Shown here piece after piece: positions 8,529 through 16,481 of a DNA stretch of 64,000 nt. Under the pieces are notes generated by a model. It did no database searches and was not told where the DNA came from. It saw only the letters and a list, made by a program, of their open reading frames with translations. A program made the translations under genes and the position numbers. Location of the stretch: contig NZ_JBAWSY010000002.1 in NCBI RefSeq assembly GCF_037104765.1, positions 372,001 to 436,000 of the forward strand, written 5' to 3'. The DNA is from Psychrobacillus mangrovi (lineage in GTDB: Bacteria > Bacillota > Bacilli > Bacillales_A > Planococcaceae). Each line of letters starts with the position of its first letter. The stretch's first letter is position 1.

Positions 8529-8711
8529 ATGACAAAAGACCAACTACAGGCACAAATAGCTGAGTTAAAAATGGATTACATCCGTTTACAAGGTGACATG
8601 GAAAAACTAGAATCAAACGGCCACCCCACTCAAGTAGAAAACGCCGAACGTAGATTAGCCAAAATGGAAGAAGACCTTGCAGAACTAAACAAACAGCTCG
8701 CGGAATTGTAA
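8529..8711 (+). CDS. Small coiled-coil protein (SE1832-like)
   Basis: This 60-residue acidic protein is almost wholly helical with heptad character (IAELKMDYIRLQGDMEKLES ... RRLAKMEEDLAELNKQLAEL), broken only by a short NGHPT turn. The ATG at 8529 was preferred over 8502 because GAAGGTG sits 8 bases upstream and because an extended -10 promoter overlaps the longer version. It resembles the small SE1832 family conserved in Bacillales, whose function is not known to me. It is followed by a 224-bp structured repeat rather than by a terminator. Confidence 0.7.
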   Translation: MTKDQLQAQIAELKMDYIRLQGDMEKLESNGHPTQVENAERRLAKMEEDLAELNKQLAEL

Positions 8712-8759
8712 AACGTTAATTATTCAGATTTCTGGCTGATAAATTTCGAAGCTAGGTTC

Positions 8760-8983
8760 CCAGACTGACTTGAAAACGCTTGTCAGTCGAGGCAACCTAA
8801 GTTCGCGACATCCTTGTCGCAACGGTTGCATGACCCACATCCTATGGGCCTGCGCGCCAGCTCGAGGCGGAAGCGAATAGAACTTTAGTTCATGAGCTTA
8901 CAACGAAGTGCCAGCAAACGTTCTTTCTGCGACGAGCTTTGCGCAGGAGCAACGAAGAATGAAAGCGTTTGTCAACAGTCTGG
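8760..8983. repeat. GC-rich structured repeat element in the ABC-F leader
   Basis: A 224-bp block, far richer in G+C than its surroundings, is bounded by imperfect inverted ends (CCAGACTG...AACGCTT against AAGCGTT...CAGTCTGG). It has several internal dyads, for example GCGACA/TGTCGC. It codes for nothing and ends about 16 bp before the ABC-F ribosome binding site. It looks like one of the dispersed palindromic intergenic elements of Bacillaceae, but its position means it is transcribed as the 5' leader of the next gene if read from upstream. Confidence 0.65.
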
Positions 8984-9011
8984 CGAGCTTTCTTTTTGGA
9001 GGAAACAATAA

Positions 9012-10580
9012 ATGAGCTTATTAAACGTAGAAAATTTGGGACATACATTCGGAGATCGCACTCTTTTCAAAGAGGTTTCTTTTCGTTTAGTGGAAGGAGA
9101 ACATGTTGGACTAGTTGGTGCAAACGGTGTTGGTAAATCCACTTTGATGAATATACTGACAGGCGAAATCATTTATGATGAGGGCCGTGTAGAATGGTTA
9201 CCTGGCACTCATTACGGTTATTTAGATCAGCATACACGTTTACAACAAGGACGCTCCATGTTCGACACACTTCGAGATGCCTTTTTGCCTCTTTATAAAA
9301 AAGAGGAAGAGTTAAATGAAATCATAGCAAAAATGGCAGATGCCACTCCAGAGGAATTGGAAGAATTACTTGAACAAATGGCGGAAATTCAAGATGCTTT
9401 AGATGCTGGTGATTTTTATACATTAGACATGAAAGTGGAAGAGGTTGCTCGAGGGCTTGGACTAGATGCGATTGGATTAGATCGTCCGGTCGAAGCACTT
9501 TCTGGCGGACAACGTACAAAGGTACTTCTAGCTAAGCTTTTATTAGAGAAGCCAAAAGTATTGTTATTAGATGAGCCTACCAACTATTTAGATGAAGAAC
9601 ATGTTTCTTGGTTATCAAACTATCTGAAAAACTATCCATATGCATTTTTATTAATCTCGCATGATACAGAATTTATGAATGGCATTGTGGATGTCATCTT
9701 CCACTTAGAGTTTTCGAAGCTGACTCGCTATACTGCTTCCTATGAAAAATTCTTAGAGCTTGCTGAGTTAAATAAAAGACAACATATTGATGCTTATGAA
9801 AAGCAACAAGACTTTATTAAAAAACAAGAAGAATTTATTGCCAAAAATAAAGCACGTTATTCCACAACGGGACGAGCAAAATCCCGCCAGAAACAGCTTG
9901 ATCGTATCGAGCGTATAGACCGTCCGGAAACAGCAGCAAAGCCTGAATTTAGTTTTAAAGAGTCGCGTAGCTCCGGTCGATATGTAGTAGAAGCAGAACA
10001 TTTAGAAATCGGATATGACAAAGCTTTACTTCCTCCTCTAACGTTTAATATTGAACGTGGAGAAAAAATTGCACTTGTTGGAATGAATGGTATTGGTAAA
10101 TCTACTTTACTTAAAACAATGCTAGGTAAGATTCCTGCGTTAGGTGGAAAAGTAACTCGTGGAGACTTCTTATTCCCTTCTTATTTTGAACAAGAAGTAA
10201 AAGCTGGGAATATTACCCCGATTGAAGCGATTTGGGAAGTTTATCCTAGTATGGAGCAAAGCCAAGTACGCGCAGCTCTAGCTCGGACAGGTTTAAAAAG
10301 TGAGCATATATCTCGTCCCCTTTCTAGTTTAAGTGGTGGAGAGCAAGCTAAAGTACGTTTATGTAAACTGATGATGGAAGAAAGTAACTGGTTAATCTTT
10401 GACGAACCGACTAACCATTTAGATATCCATGCAAAAGAAGAACTAAAACGAGCAATGAAAGAATTTAAAGGAACAATCGTGCTCGTGAGCCATGAACCTG
10501 AATTCTATGAAGGCTTAGTAACAAAAGTATGGAACGTAGAGGAATGGTTCTCCACAGGAAAAGAAGTTATAGAAGAATAG
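9012..10580 (+). CDS. ABC-F family ATPase (ribosome-associated, YfmM-like)
   Basis: The 522-residue soluble protein has two complete ATPase cassettes and no membrane segments. Cassette 1 has Walker A GANGVGKST (36-44), signature ALSGGQRTK and Walker B VLLLDEPTNYLD. Cassette 2 has GMNGIGKST, SLSGGEQAK and LIFDEPTNHLD. The region between them (about 235-310) is a charged helical linker, YEKQQDFIKKQEEF onward, the P-site tRNA interaction motif of ABC-F factors. These proteins bind the ribosomal E site and rescue stalled or antibiotic-blocked ribosomes, or tune translation. Which subtype this is cannot be fixed by eye. GGAGGA gives a strong ribosome binding site and a terminator follows at 10596. 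Confidence 0.9.
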   Translation: MSLLNVENLGHTFGDRTLFKEVSFRLVEGEHVGLVGANGVGKSTLMNILTGEIIYDEGRVEWLPGTHYGYLDQHTRLQQGRSMFDTLRDAFLPLYKKEEELNEIIAKMADATPEELEELLEQMAEIQDALDAGDFYTLDMKVEEVARGLGLDAIGLDRPVEALSGGQRTKVLLAKLLLEKPKVLLLDEPTNYLDEEHVSWLSNYLKNYPYAFLLISHDTEFMNGIVDVIFHLEFSKLTRYTASYEKFLELAELNKRQHIDAYEKQQDFIKKQEEFIAKNKARYSTTGRAKSRQKQLDRIERIDRPETAAKPEFSFKESRSSGRYVVEAEHLEIGYDKALLPPLTFNIERGEKIALVGMNGIGKSTLLKTMLGKIPALGGKVTRGDFLFPSYFEQEVKAGNITPIEAIWEVYPSMEQSQVRAALARTGLKSEHISRPLSSLSGGEQAKVRLCKLMMEESNWLIFDEPTNHLDIHAKEELKRAMKEFKGTIVLVSHEPEFYEGLVTKVWNVEEWFSTGKEVIEE

Positions 10581-10595
10581 GTTTGTTTTTTGATT

Positions 10596-10626
10596 GCCCT
10601 GAGCTTAGTATAGCTCGGGGCTTTTT
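10596..10626 (+). terminator. Terminator after the ABC-F gene
   Basis: The stem GCCCTGAGCT / AGCTCGGGGC with a TAGTA loop is followed by five T residues, 16 bases after the stop codon. Confidence 0.88.
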
Positions 10627-10717
10627 GGTCCGTTATTATTCATTATTGTTTTTTAAAGTCTTAAACTACCCGAAAATGATAAATAGAAAGCCTATTATTA
10701 GTAATAGTTGATACTTG

Positions 10718-10800
10718 TATTTGCACCTTAATAGCCGCATGAACGACTTTATGAGACTGCGGGATGCGGGGTCGTGCGCCGCCAAGCGCAAGTGCAAATA
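10718..10800. repeat. Short GC-rich palindromic element
   Basis: An 83-bp block is bounded by a perfect 9-bp inverted repeat, TATTTGCAC / GTGCAAATA. It encloses GC-rich sequence (GCGGGATGCGGGGTCGTGCG) in an otherwise AT-rich gap. It lies between the convergent ABC-F and ECF sigma genes. The rest of the gap (10627-10906) shows no gene. Confidence 0.55.
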
Positions 10801-10906
10801 GGTTCGTAGAATTCTTATCAACAGCAATGTTCTAGTAAATTTAAAAGTACAAGGGAACCAAATTGTATTTGGAGCGTCCAATATTATGAGTAAAGTAACT
10901 AAAATT

Positions 10907-10933
10907 AAAAAAGAGCCTCCTCACTGGAGACTC
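10907..10933 (-). terminator. Terminator after the orphan ECF sigma gene
   Basis: On the reverse strand GAGTCTCC-AGTGA-GGAGGCTC is followed by a T run. It lies 10 bases past the stop of the sigma gene. Confidence 0.85.
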
Positions 10934-10942
10934 TTCTCTTTA

Positions 10943-11491
10943 TTAAGCTAAAACTAATGATTCTTTTGCTATTTCATCATTCATAATTAATTCTTTCAAG
11001 CGTTGTTTCGCTCTAAAAAGTCGTGATTTTACCGTACCAATAGAAACCTTCATCACTTCGGCAATTTCAATCAATGAATATTGGTGAACATAGAAGTATA
11101 AAACTGTTTTTTGATAGATACCATCTAATTCTGCAACTTTGGAACGAATGATTTCACTTACGTCTTCTTTCTCCAGTTGCTCCTCCACCGATAATACATC
11201 GGAAGCAATTAAATCTAAAATAGAAACATCCAACTGTTCGGGTTGGTTTGCAACATATTTGCTACGTCGCACTTGTTTGCGGTAACGATCACGGAACGTA
11301 TTCATACAAATAGTTGTTAACCACGCTTTTAAGTGGTCAACTTCTTTCATATAAGATTCGTAACGTACGACCTTCATCCAAACCTCTTGCATTAAATCTT
11401 CCGCATCTATTTGGTTTTTAGTTAATTTTAAACATAAGTAATATATGTAACGGTTATATTCTTCATAAACATTTTCTAATTTGACTTGCAT
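10943..11491 (-). CDS. ECF-type RNA polymerase sigma factor without adjacent anti-sigma
   Basis: The 182-residue protein has region 2 (AEDLMQEVWMKVVRYESY, then HLKAWLTTICMNTFRD) and region 4 (SLIEIAEVMKVSIGTVKSRLFRAKQRL), diagnostic of ECF sigma factors. GGAGGA precedes the ATG. Unlike the pair at 3945-5781, no membrane anti-sigma gene lies on either side: downstream is a terminator, upstream a CNNM transporter gene. It may be controlled post-translationally from elsewhere, transcriptionally, or by its short C-terminal tail (about 170-182). Its regulon is unknown. Confidence 0.88.
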   Translation of the reverse strand: MQVKLENVYEEYNRYIYYLCLKLTKNQIDAEDLMQEVWMKVVRYESYMKEVDHLKAWLTTICMNTFRDRYRKQVRRSKYVANQPEQLDVSILDLIASDVLSVEEQLEKEDVSEIIRSKVAELDGIYQKTVLYFYVHQYSLIEIAEVMKVSIGTVKSRLFRAKQRLKELIMNDEIAKESLVLA

Positions 11492-11612
11492 GATTATTCC
11501 TCCGCTCAGCTTTTGTTGATACCTTTATAATGCCAAATATCAACCTTTCACTCCATCGGATTCTCTTTCAATTCTATTACAAACGTGTAAGAATAAAAAA
11601 CGCAAGGAGTAA

Positions 11613-12878
11613 TTATCTCTCTTGCGTCTCTACTTCAGTTATAATCTCTTTTTTTATTATTGTTAATTTAGCAATACGGTTTCGATCCATTTCGTTTACC
11701 TCGAAAAGAAGATTTTCATAGGTAAACTGTTCATTTTCTTCCGGAACATGCCCTAACTGATCCAGTATAAAGCCACCGATCGTATCATTTTCATTCAAGA
11801 TGTTAATATTAAACATTTGATTAACATCTTCTATCTCCAAACGTCCTGCACAGATTAATTGATTATCGGTCATCTCATGCACTAATATTTCTTCATCATA
11901 ATCGGTTTCGTCTTCAATTTCTTGCCCGATCATTTCTTCTAATATGTCTTCATGTGTCACAATTCCAAGTGTTCCACCATATTCATCTAATACAACGGCC
12001 ATATGTTTTTTGTGCGTCAACATCAGTTTAAAGACTTTCTCGACACTCAATGTCTGAACTACAAATAATGGCTCTTTATCAATTATTTCCTCTAAACTTG
12101 TAGATGGAACCATCGACCACTCAATCAGCTTTTTCGAATAAAACATTCCCACTATTGTATCCATATCCTCATCGTATACAGGATATCGAGTGTAAAAGTG
12201 TTCTAATATCGTATCTCGTACTTCCTCATATGTAGCTTGTAAAGGAATTGCAACCACTTCTGTTCGGTGGGTTGACAAAACATCCGATACATCTTTATTT
12301 GGAAAATCGAGTATACCTTTTAAACGTTCTGATTCTTCTTCTTCGAATGTCCCATTGTTAGAGGCAATATCTACCATATTTAATAATTCTTCTTTTGAAA
12401 TGGTTGTTTCCCTTACCGCTCCTTTAGAACCAATACGAATCATCATATTGATGAGTCCTGCTATTAAAAACGTTATTGGTCTTAACAAAGAAACTAGTAG
12501 GCGTATGATAGGAGCTATTATGTAGGCAATTGATTCTGAAAAAGTGCCGGCAATTGTTTTTGGTAAAACTTCAGCAAACAGTATTATTACTACCGCTAAA
12601 ATGACAACGGACCAGGCAATATTCCATTGATAATTCTCAGCTATCAGGATTAACAAAACAGTTGCTGCTATATTTGCAATAGTATTTCCAACTAAAATTG
12701 TTATGATCATTCGGTCCGGTTTCGATAAAAGAACAAGTAATTTCTCTGCTGCTCTCTCCTCTTGTTCAGCTCGTAACCGGACCTTCGTCCTATTAACTGT
12801 TGTTAAAGCTGTTTCACTACCTGATAAAAAAAATGATACAAGTAGTAAAAAACCTAATAGTACAAATTCTATGTACAA
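11613..12878 (-). CDS. CNNM/HlyC-CorC family membrane transporter (DUF21-CBS-CorC_HlyC)
   Basis: The 421-residue protein has a DUF21 membrane domain (about 1-185; four hydrophobic segments, including LSGSETALTTVNRTKVR and EVLPKTIAGTFSESIAY). A CBS pair follows (about 205-335, YTRYPVYDEDMDTIVGMFYSKKL and MAVVLDEYGGTLGIVTHEDILEEMIG), then a C-terminal CorC/HlyC domain (about 345-421). Members such as Bacillus YhdP/MpfA and archaeal CorC export Mg2+, with CBS domains sensing Mg-ATP. The TTG start at 12878 is supported by AGGAGG eight bases upstream. The gene is monocistronic. Confidence 0.88.
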   Translation of the reverse strand: MYIEFVLLGFLLLVSFFLSGSETALTTVNRTKVRLRAEQEERAAEKLLVLLSKPDRMIITILVGNTIANIAATVLLILIAENYQWNIAWSVVILAVVIILFAEVLPKTIAGTFSESIAYIIAPIIRLLVSLLRPITFLIAGLINMMIRIGSKGAVRETTISKEELLNMVDIASNNGTFEEEESERLKGILDFPNKDVSDVLSTHRTEVVAIPLQATYEEVRDTILEHFYTRYPVYDEDMDTIVGMFYSKKLIEWSMVPSTSLEEIIDKEPLFVVQTLSVEKVFKLMLTHKKHMAVVLDEYGGTLGIVTHEDILEEMIGQEIEDETDYDEEILVHEMTDNQLICAGRLEIEDVNQMFNINILNENDTIGGFILDQLGHVPEENEQFTYENLLFEVNEMDRNRIAKLTIIKKEIITEVETQER

Positions 12879-12960
12879 GTGTGTATCCTCCTAAAATGAT
12901 TAAGTCGAACAGTATTTCTTTATAACTATATCATACTGTGATTTTAGTTGTCACAAATCT

Positions 12961-12971
12961 TATGCTATACT
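12961..12971 (+). promoter_or_regulatory. Extended -10 promoter candidate for the dipeptidase gene
   Basis: TATGC plus TATACT (TGnTATACT) lies 38 bases upstream of the GTG start. A TTGTCA hexamer is 12 bases upstream, too close to be a normal -35. Confidence 0.45.
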
Positions 12972-13009
12972 ATTTCTATTCACGAAATTTTATGAAAAGA
13001 GGGGTTTTA

Positions 13010-14407
13010 GTGAGCCAATTTTCAGCATTAGACAATTACTTTACAGAAAAAAGAGAAGAACAATTAGAAGAATTAAAACAATTCTTACGCATACCAAGCA
13101 TTTCTTCCTTATCAGAGCATAAAGATGATATGCAAAAAGGTGCACAGTGGCTAGCTGATTCATTCACAAAAGCTGGATTAGAAAATGTCATCATTGATAA
13201 AACAAGTGGTCATCCTGTTGTATATGCAGATTGGTTACACGCAGAAGGCAAACCAACTATACTTGTTTATGGTCATTATGATGTGCAACCTGTTGACCCT
13301 TTAAACCTTTGGGATTCAGAACCATTTGAACCACAAGTTCGAGACAATAAATTATACGCTCGTGGTGCTAGCGATGACAAAGGACAAGTATTTATGCATG
13401 TAAAAGCAGTAGAAGCTCTTCTTCAGACAGAAGGAACACTGCCTGTTAATGTAAAGTTTTTAATTGAAGGCGAAGAAGAAATCGGCAGCCCCAATTTAGA
13501 AGAATATATTGAGAACAATAAAGAAAAACTTGCTGCTGATGTAATCGTCATTTCAGATACAGGAATGCAAGGCCCTGGTCAACCAGCAGTTTGCTATGGC
13601 TTACGAGGACTTTGCGGCGTACAAATTGACGTAAAAGGCGCAAAAGGCGATCTTCACTCTGGTCTTTATGGTGGCGGAGTTCAAAACTCTATTCATGCGC
13701 TAGTTTCTATTTTAGATTCTTTCCGTGACGCTGAAGGTACAATCGAAGTAGAAGGATTTTACGATAACGTTCGCCCACTTCTTGATGAAGAAAGAGAAGC
13801 ATACAAAGCACTTGGTTTTGATGAAGAAGAACTGAAAAAAGAAGTTGGTGTAGACGAGCTTTTTGGTGAAAAAGGTTACTCTCATTTAGAACGAGTGTGG
13901 GCCCGCCCTACTTTAGAGATCAATGGTGTATTCGGAGGATTCTCTGGAGAAGGCATTAAAACAGTTTTACCAAGTGAAGCAGGAGCAAAAATCACTTGTC
14001 GCTTAGTCCCAGACCAAGATCCTAACAAAATCGTTGCTAAATTAAAAGCTCATATCGAGAAAAATAAGCCAGCTGGTGTCACAGTGACACTAACTGAATT
14101 TGATAAAGGAAAACCATTTATTACCCCATTCGATCACCCTGCAATTCAAGCGGCTGGTCGTAGCTATGAGAAGGTATATAAAGTTCCTACAGCATACACT
14201 CGCGGCGGAGGTTCCATTCCAATCGTTGCTGCATTCGATGAAATTCTAGGATTGCCAGTAGTTTTAATGGGCTTTGGTCTATCCACAGAAAATTTCCATG
14301 CACCAAACGAGCATTTCCATCTAGAAAACTTCGACCAAGGCTTACGAGTAATTGGCGACTACTACTATGAACTAGCAGAGCTTTCCAAAGAAAACTTAAA
14401 AAAATAA
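13010..14407 (+). CDS. M20 family zinc dipeptidase
   Basis: The protein has 465 residues from the GTG at 13010, which has AGAGGGG five bases upstream; the longer open frame runs through the promoter and was not used. Metal-site motifs of M20 carnosinase-like dipeptidases are present: ILVYGHYDVQP, ARGASDDKG, LIEGEEEIGSP, ISDTGM and the C-terminal NFHAPNEHF. A lid/dimer domain lies in the middle (about 185-370, including GGVQNSIHAL). It likely hydrolyses di- or tripeptides in the cytoplasm with two zinc ions. The gene ends in a terminator shortly before the acetyltransferase gene. Confidence 0.92.
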   Translation: MSQFSALDNYFTEKREEQLEELKQFLRIPSISSLSEHKDDMQKGAQWLADSFTKAGLENVIIDKTSGHPVVYADWLHAEGKPTILVYGHYDVQPVDPLNLWDSEPFEPQVRDNKLYARGASDDKGQVFMHVKAVEALLQTEGTLPVNVKFLIEGEEEIGSPNLEEYIENNKEKLAADVIVISDTGMQGPGQPAVCYGLRGLCGVQIDVKGAKGDLHSGLYGGGVQNSIHALVSILDSFRDAEGTIEVEGFYDNVRPLLDEEREAYKALGFDEEELKKEVGVDELFGEKGYSHLERVWARPTLEINGVFGGFSGEGIKTVLPSEAGAKITCRLVPDQDPNKIVAKLKAHIEKNKPAGVTVTLTEFDKGKPFITPFDHPAIQAAGRSYEKVYKVPTAYTRGGGSIPIVAAFDEILGLPVVLMGFGLSTENFHAPNEHFHLENFDQGLRVIGDYYYELAELSKENLKK

Positions 14408-14415
14408 TTCAGCTA

Positions 14416-14449
14416 AAACACATGGGTTTCAAAAATCCATGTGTTTTTT
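14416..14449 (+). terminator. Terminator after the dipeptidase gene
   Basis: AACACATGG...CCATGTGTT is followed by a T tract. It ends only 18 bases before the TTG start of the next gene. Confidence 0.85.
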
Positions 14450-14466
14450 CACAAAGGATGCTTTAA

Positions 14467-14964
14467 TTGAATATACGAGAAATAACAGCAAATGATGCAG
14501 AGAAATTTGTTGACCTAATAAAACAAGTGGAAGATTCCTCCCCTTTCATGTTAATGGAGCCCGGAGAAAGAAAAATAACAGTCGATCTCCAACGATTAGC
14601 CATAGAACAAATGGAAAAAGAAAGCAATTCTACTATTTTCATAACTGAACAAAATGGCGAACTAATAGGATATTTAATAGTTATAGGCGGAAAAGCAAAA
14701 CGAACGAAGCATACTGCATACTTAGTAACTGGAATCTTAGAAAATCATAGAGGCAAAGGTGTAGGAACTAAACTCTTCCAACAATTAGATGCGTGGTCTT
14801 CTGACCGTCAAATCAAAAGAATAGAATTAACAGTCGTCACTCAAAACGAAGCAGGATTGTCTTTATATCAAAAGATGGGATTTGAAATAGAAGGCACTAA
14901 AAGAAGCTCTCTGCTTATAAATGGCGAACTTCTAGATGAGTACTTTATGTCTAAAATAAAGTAG
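14467..14964 (+). CDS. GNAT family N-acetyltransferase
   Basis: The 165-residue protein has the acetyl-CoA binding signature NHRGKGVGTKLF (Q/RxxGxG/A, about 97-108), followed by IELTVVTQNEAGLSLYQKMGF, typical of motif B in GNAT enzymes that modify amino groups. The start is TTG, with AAAGGATG just upstream. The substrate cannot be deduced. The next gene follows after 11 bp and may be co-transcribed. Confidence 0.85.
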   Translation: MNIREITANDAEKFVDLIKQVEDSSPFMLMEPGERKITVDLQRLAIEQMEKESNSTIFITEQNGELIGYLIVIGGKAKRTKHTAYLVTGILENHRGKGVGTKLFQQLDAWSSDRQIKRIELTVVTQNEAGLSLYQKMGFEIEGTKRSSLLINGELLDEYFMSKIK

Positions 14965-14975
14965 GAGGACCATAT

Positions 14976-15740
14976 ATGCCTTCGGGTACAGCGGGGTATG
15001 TTTTTATAAAGTTTGTAACTACTTTTGTCACAACAACAGTCACATCTTTACTGTTAGTACTTTTTAGTCTATTTAGGAGTACTTCTTATAACCTTGGAGA
15101 ATTGTTTATTGGTTGGTTTATGATTTTCTTCTTTTACAGTGGTCTCATTGTTTTACTTTATGGAAACCTTATATCTATTGGCTTGGATTTTATTCAGAAG
15201 AAATGGTTTAGAACGCATGATTGGCTCTATATTTTACTTCATGGTTTTTTCGGATTACTATATGGTCTATTTTTTCAAGAAACGATTGCAGCCATATATG
15301 GTATGATAGTCGCTTTATTTTACGGATTTATAGATAAGTGGATAAGAAAGAGTTATTTAGAGAGTAAAAGTATAAAGCTCATTATTTTATTACCGATCAT
15401 TGCTCTTCCTTTATTTTGGGGTTATTTTCATTTCACTTCCCCTTCCGAACCACCCTTTACCAAAGAAGATGCAGCAAAATTCGCCACATCCACAGCCGGA
15501 ACAATTGAGAGTAATTTCCCGCAGAAAATTGGCAAGTGGCAAGGATCCATCGACGGTTTTAATGTGGAAAGAGAAACAACTGTCAAACAGATTGATAAAG
15601 AAACCTACATCGTAACTCTTACAGAAACCTGGTTTAACAATACAGTGAATGGTTCTTATTCTTCTTCCTATAGGGTAGACCGTAATTCACTTACCGCTAT
15701 AGAGAATCGTGGCCTAAAACCACCGTATTATAAGAAATAA
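14976..15740 (+). CDS. Hypothetical membrane protein with C-terminal external domain
   Basis: This 254-residue protein is not assigned to a family. Residues about 8-150 hold five or so hydrophobic segments (for example FVTTTVTSLLLVLFSLF, LFIGWFMIFFFYSGLIVLLYG and LIILLPIIALPLFWGYF). About 100 polar residues follow, with beta-type patterning (YIVTLTETW, GSYSSSYRVDRNSL). TAGGAGG precedes the ATG. It is probably in one transcript with the acetyltransferase and is followed by a terminator. Confidence 0.72.
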   Translation: MPSGTAGYVFIKFVTTFVTTTVTSLLLVLFSLFRSTSYNLGELFIGWFMIFFFYSGLIVLLYGNLISIGLDFIQKKWFRTHDWLYILLHGFFGLLYGLFFQETIAAIYGMIVALFYGFIDKWIRKSYLESKSIKLIILLPIIALPLFWGYFHFTSPSEPPFTKEDAAKFATSTAGTIESNFPQKIGKWQGSIDGFNVERETTVKQIDKETYIVTLTETWFNNTVNGSYSSSYRVDRNSLTAIENRGLKPPYYKK

Positions 15741-15746
15741 ACTAGT

Positions 15747-15774
15747 AGCTATTTCGCTTAGAAATAGCTTTTTA
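15747..15774 (+). terminator. Terminator after the membrane-protein gene
   Basis: The stem AGCTATTTC / GAAATAGCT is followed by a short T run, 6 bases past the stop. Related ATAGCT-containing arms recur at about 16005 and 16320 inside the adjoining repeat block. Confidence 0.8.
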
Positions 15775-15785
15775 TTGTGAGAACT

Positions 15786-15950
15786 GGTTGCTTTGAAAGA
15801 AATGGTCTCGGTTATCGTGGAATTGGTCTCGGTTACAAGTAGTTTAGTCTCGGTTACAGTGCGATTGGTCTCGGTTAACGTGGAATTGGTTTTGGTTATA
15901 AGTAATTTAGTCTCGATTACGGCGCGATTGGTCTCGTTCAGATGTTTTGT
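15786..15950. repeat. 21-bp-period repeat array, RGTCTCGG core (7 units)
   Basis: Cores begin at 15804, 15825, 15846, 15867, 15888, 15909 and 15930, a spacing of exactly 21 bp throughout. Units alternate in a three-unit pattern: GGTCTCGGTTAxCGTGGAATT, then one ending AAGTAxTTT, then one ending GCGATT. This produces a 63-bp higher-order repeat. A GGTTGC core at 15786 precedes the first unit. No open frame with a ribosome binding site crosses the array. Confidence 0.9.
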
Positions 15951-16022
15951 AACATTTTAAGTAAAATAATTCCAGAATGAATTAATTATCTCACTTAAAG
16001 ATAGCTTTTTATATTGAGAACT

Positions 16023-16127
16023 GGTTGCTTATGCTAGATCAATGGTTGCTCTACTCATAATTTGGTTGCCCTTTGGACTCGGTTAGTTGCTTTCAGAGTA
16101 ATGATGGTTGCCCTTTACTAAATCCTT
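16023..16127. repeat. 20/21-bp-period repeat array, RGTTGC core (5 units)
   Basis: GGTTGC or AGTTGC cores begin at 16023, 16044, 16064, 16085 and 16106 (spacings 21, 20, 21, 21). The core differs from the neighbouring GGTCTCGG family but the period is the same. Confidence 0.88.
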
Positions 16128-16166
16128 CCATTTATATGAGAGATTATTTTCTTTACTAGGAGAAAT

Positions 16167-16271
16167 GGTCTCGGTTAACGTGAAATTGGTCTCGGATATA
16201 AGTAATTTAGTCTCGATTACGACGCGATTGGTCTCGCTTCTCTCTAAATTGGTCTCGTTCAGACGTTTTGT
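16167..16271. repeat. 21-bp-period repeat array, RGTCTCG core (5 units)
   Basis: Cores begin at 16167, 16188, 16209, 16230 and 16251, exactly 21 bp apart. This is the second copy of the array at 15804 with two units fewer. Confidence 0.9.
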
Positions 16272-16333
16272 AACATTTTAAGTAAAATAATTCCAGACTA
16301 AATTAATTATCTCAACTAGAAATAGCTTGAACT

Positions 16334-16437
16334 GGTTGCTTATACTAGAACAATAGTTGCTCTAATCACAATTTGGTTGCCCTTTGGACTCGGTTGGTTG
16401 CTCCCAGGGCAATGATGGTTGCTTTTTGCCATTTAAA
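16334..16437. repeat. 20/21-bp-period repeat array, RGTTGC core (5 units)
   Basis: Cores begin at 16334, 16355, 16375, 16396 and 16417 (spacings 21, 20, 21, 21), the same spacing pattern as in the array at 16023, including the position of the single 20-bp step. Confidence 0.88.
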
Positions 16438-16444
16438 AACAAAC

Positions 16445-16472
16445 AAAAAAGGCTATCTCCATTGAGATAGCC
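16445..16472 (-). terminator. Terminator after the nitroreductase gene
   Basis: On the reverse strand GGCTATCTC-AATG-GAGATAGCC is followed by six T residues, 10 bases past the stop. Confidence 0.9.
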
Positions 16473-16481
16473 ATCTATCAA

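Larger units (their letters stand above)
15799..16427 (+). repeat. Large direct duplication of a repeat-bearing segment (two copies)
   Basis: About 317 bp at 15799-16115 recurs as about 266 bp at 16162-16427. Both copies carry, in order, a GGTCTCGG array, the shared string TGTAACATTTTAAGTAAAAT, a TTAATTATCTCA segment with an ATAGCT hairpin arm, then a GGTTGC array. The copies differ by point changes and by loss of some array units, so the duplication is not recent. Confidence 0.8.

Noticed and set aside
12938..13009. Longer N-terminus for the dipeptidase gene
   Set aside because: The extension crosses the probable promoter and has no ribosome binding site; GTG 13010 has one and matches the family N-terminus.
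15786..16437. CRISPR array
   Set aside because: The repeating unit is 20-21 bp with an 8-bp core and no unique 30-bp spacers; there are no cas genes. It is a phased short-core array instead.
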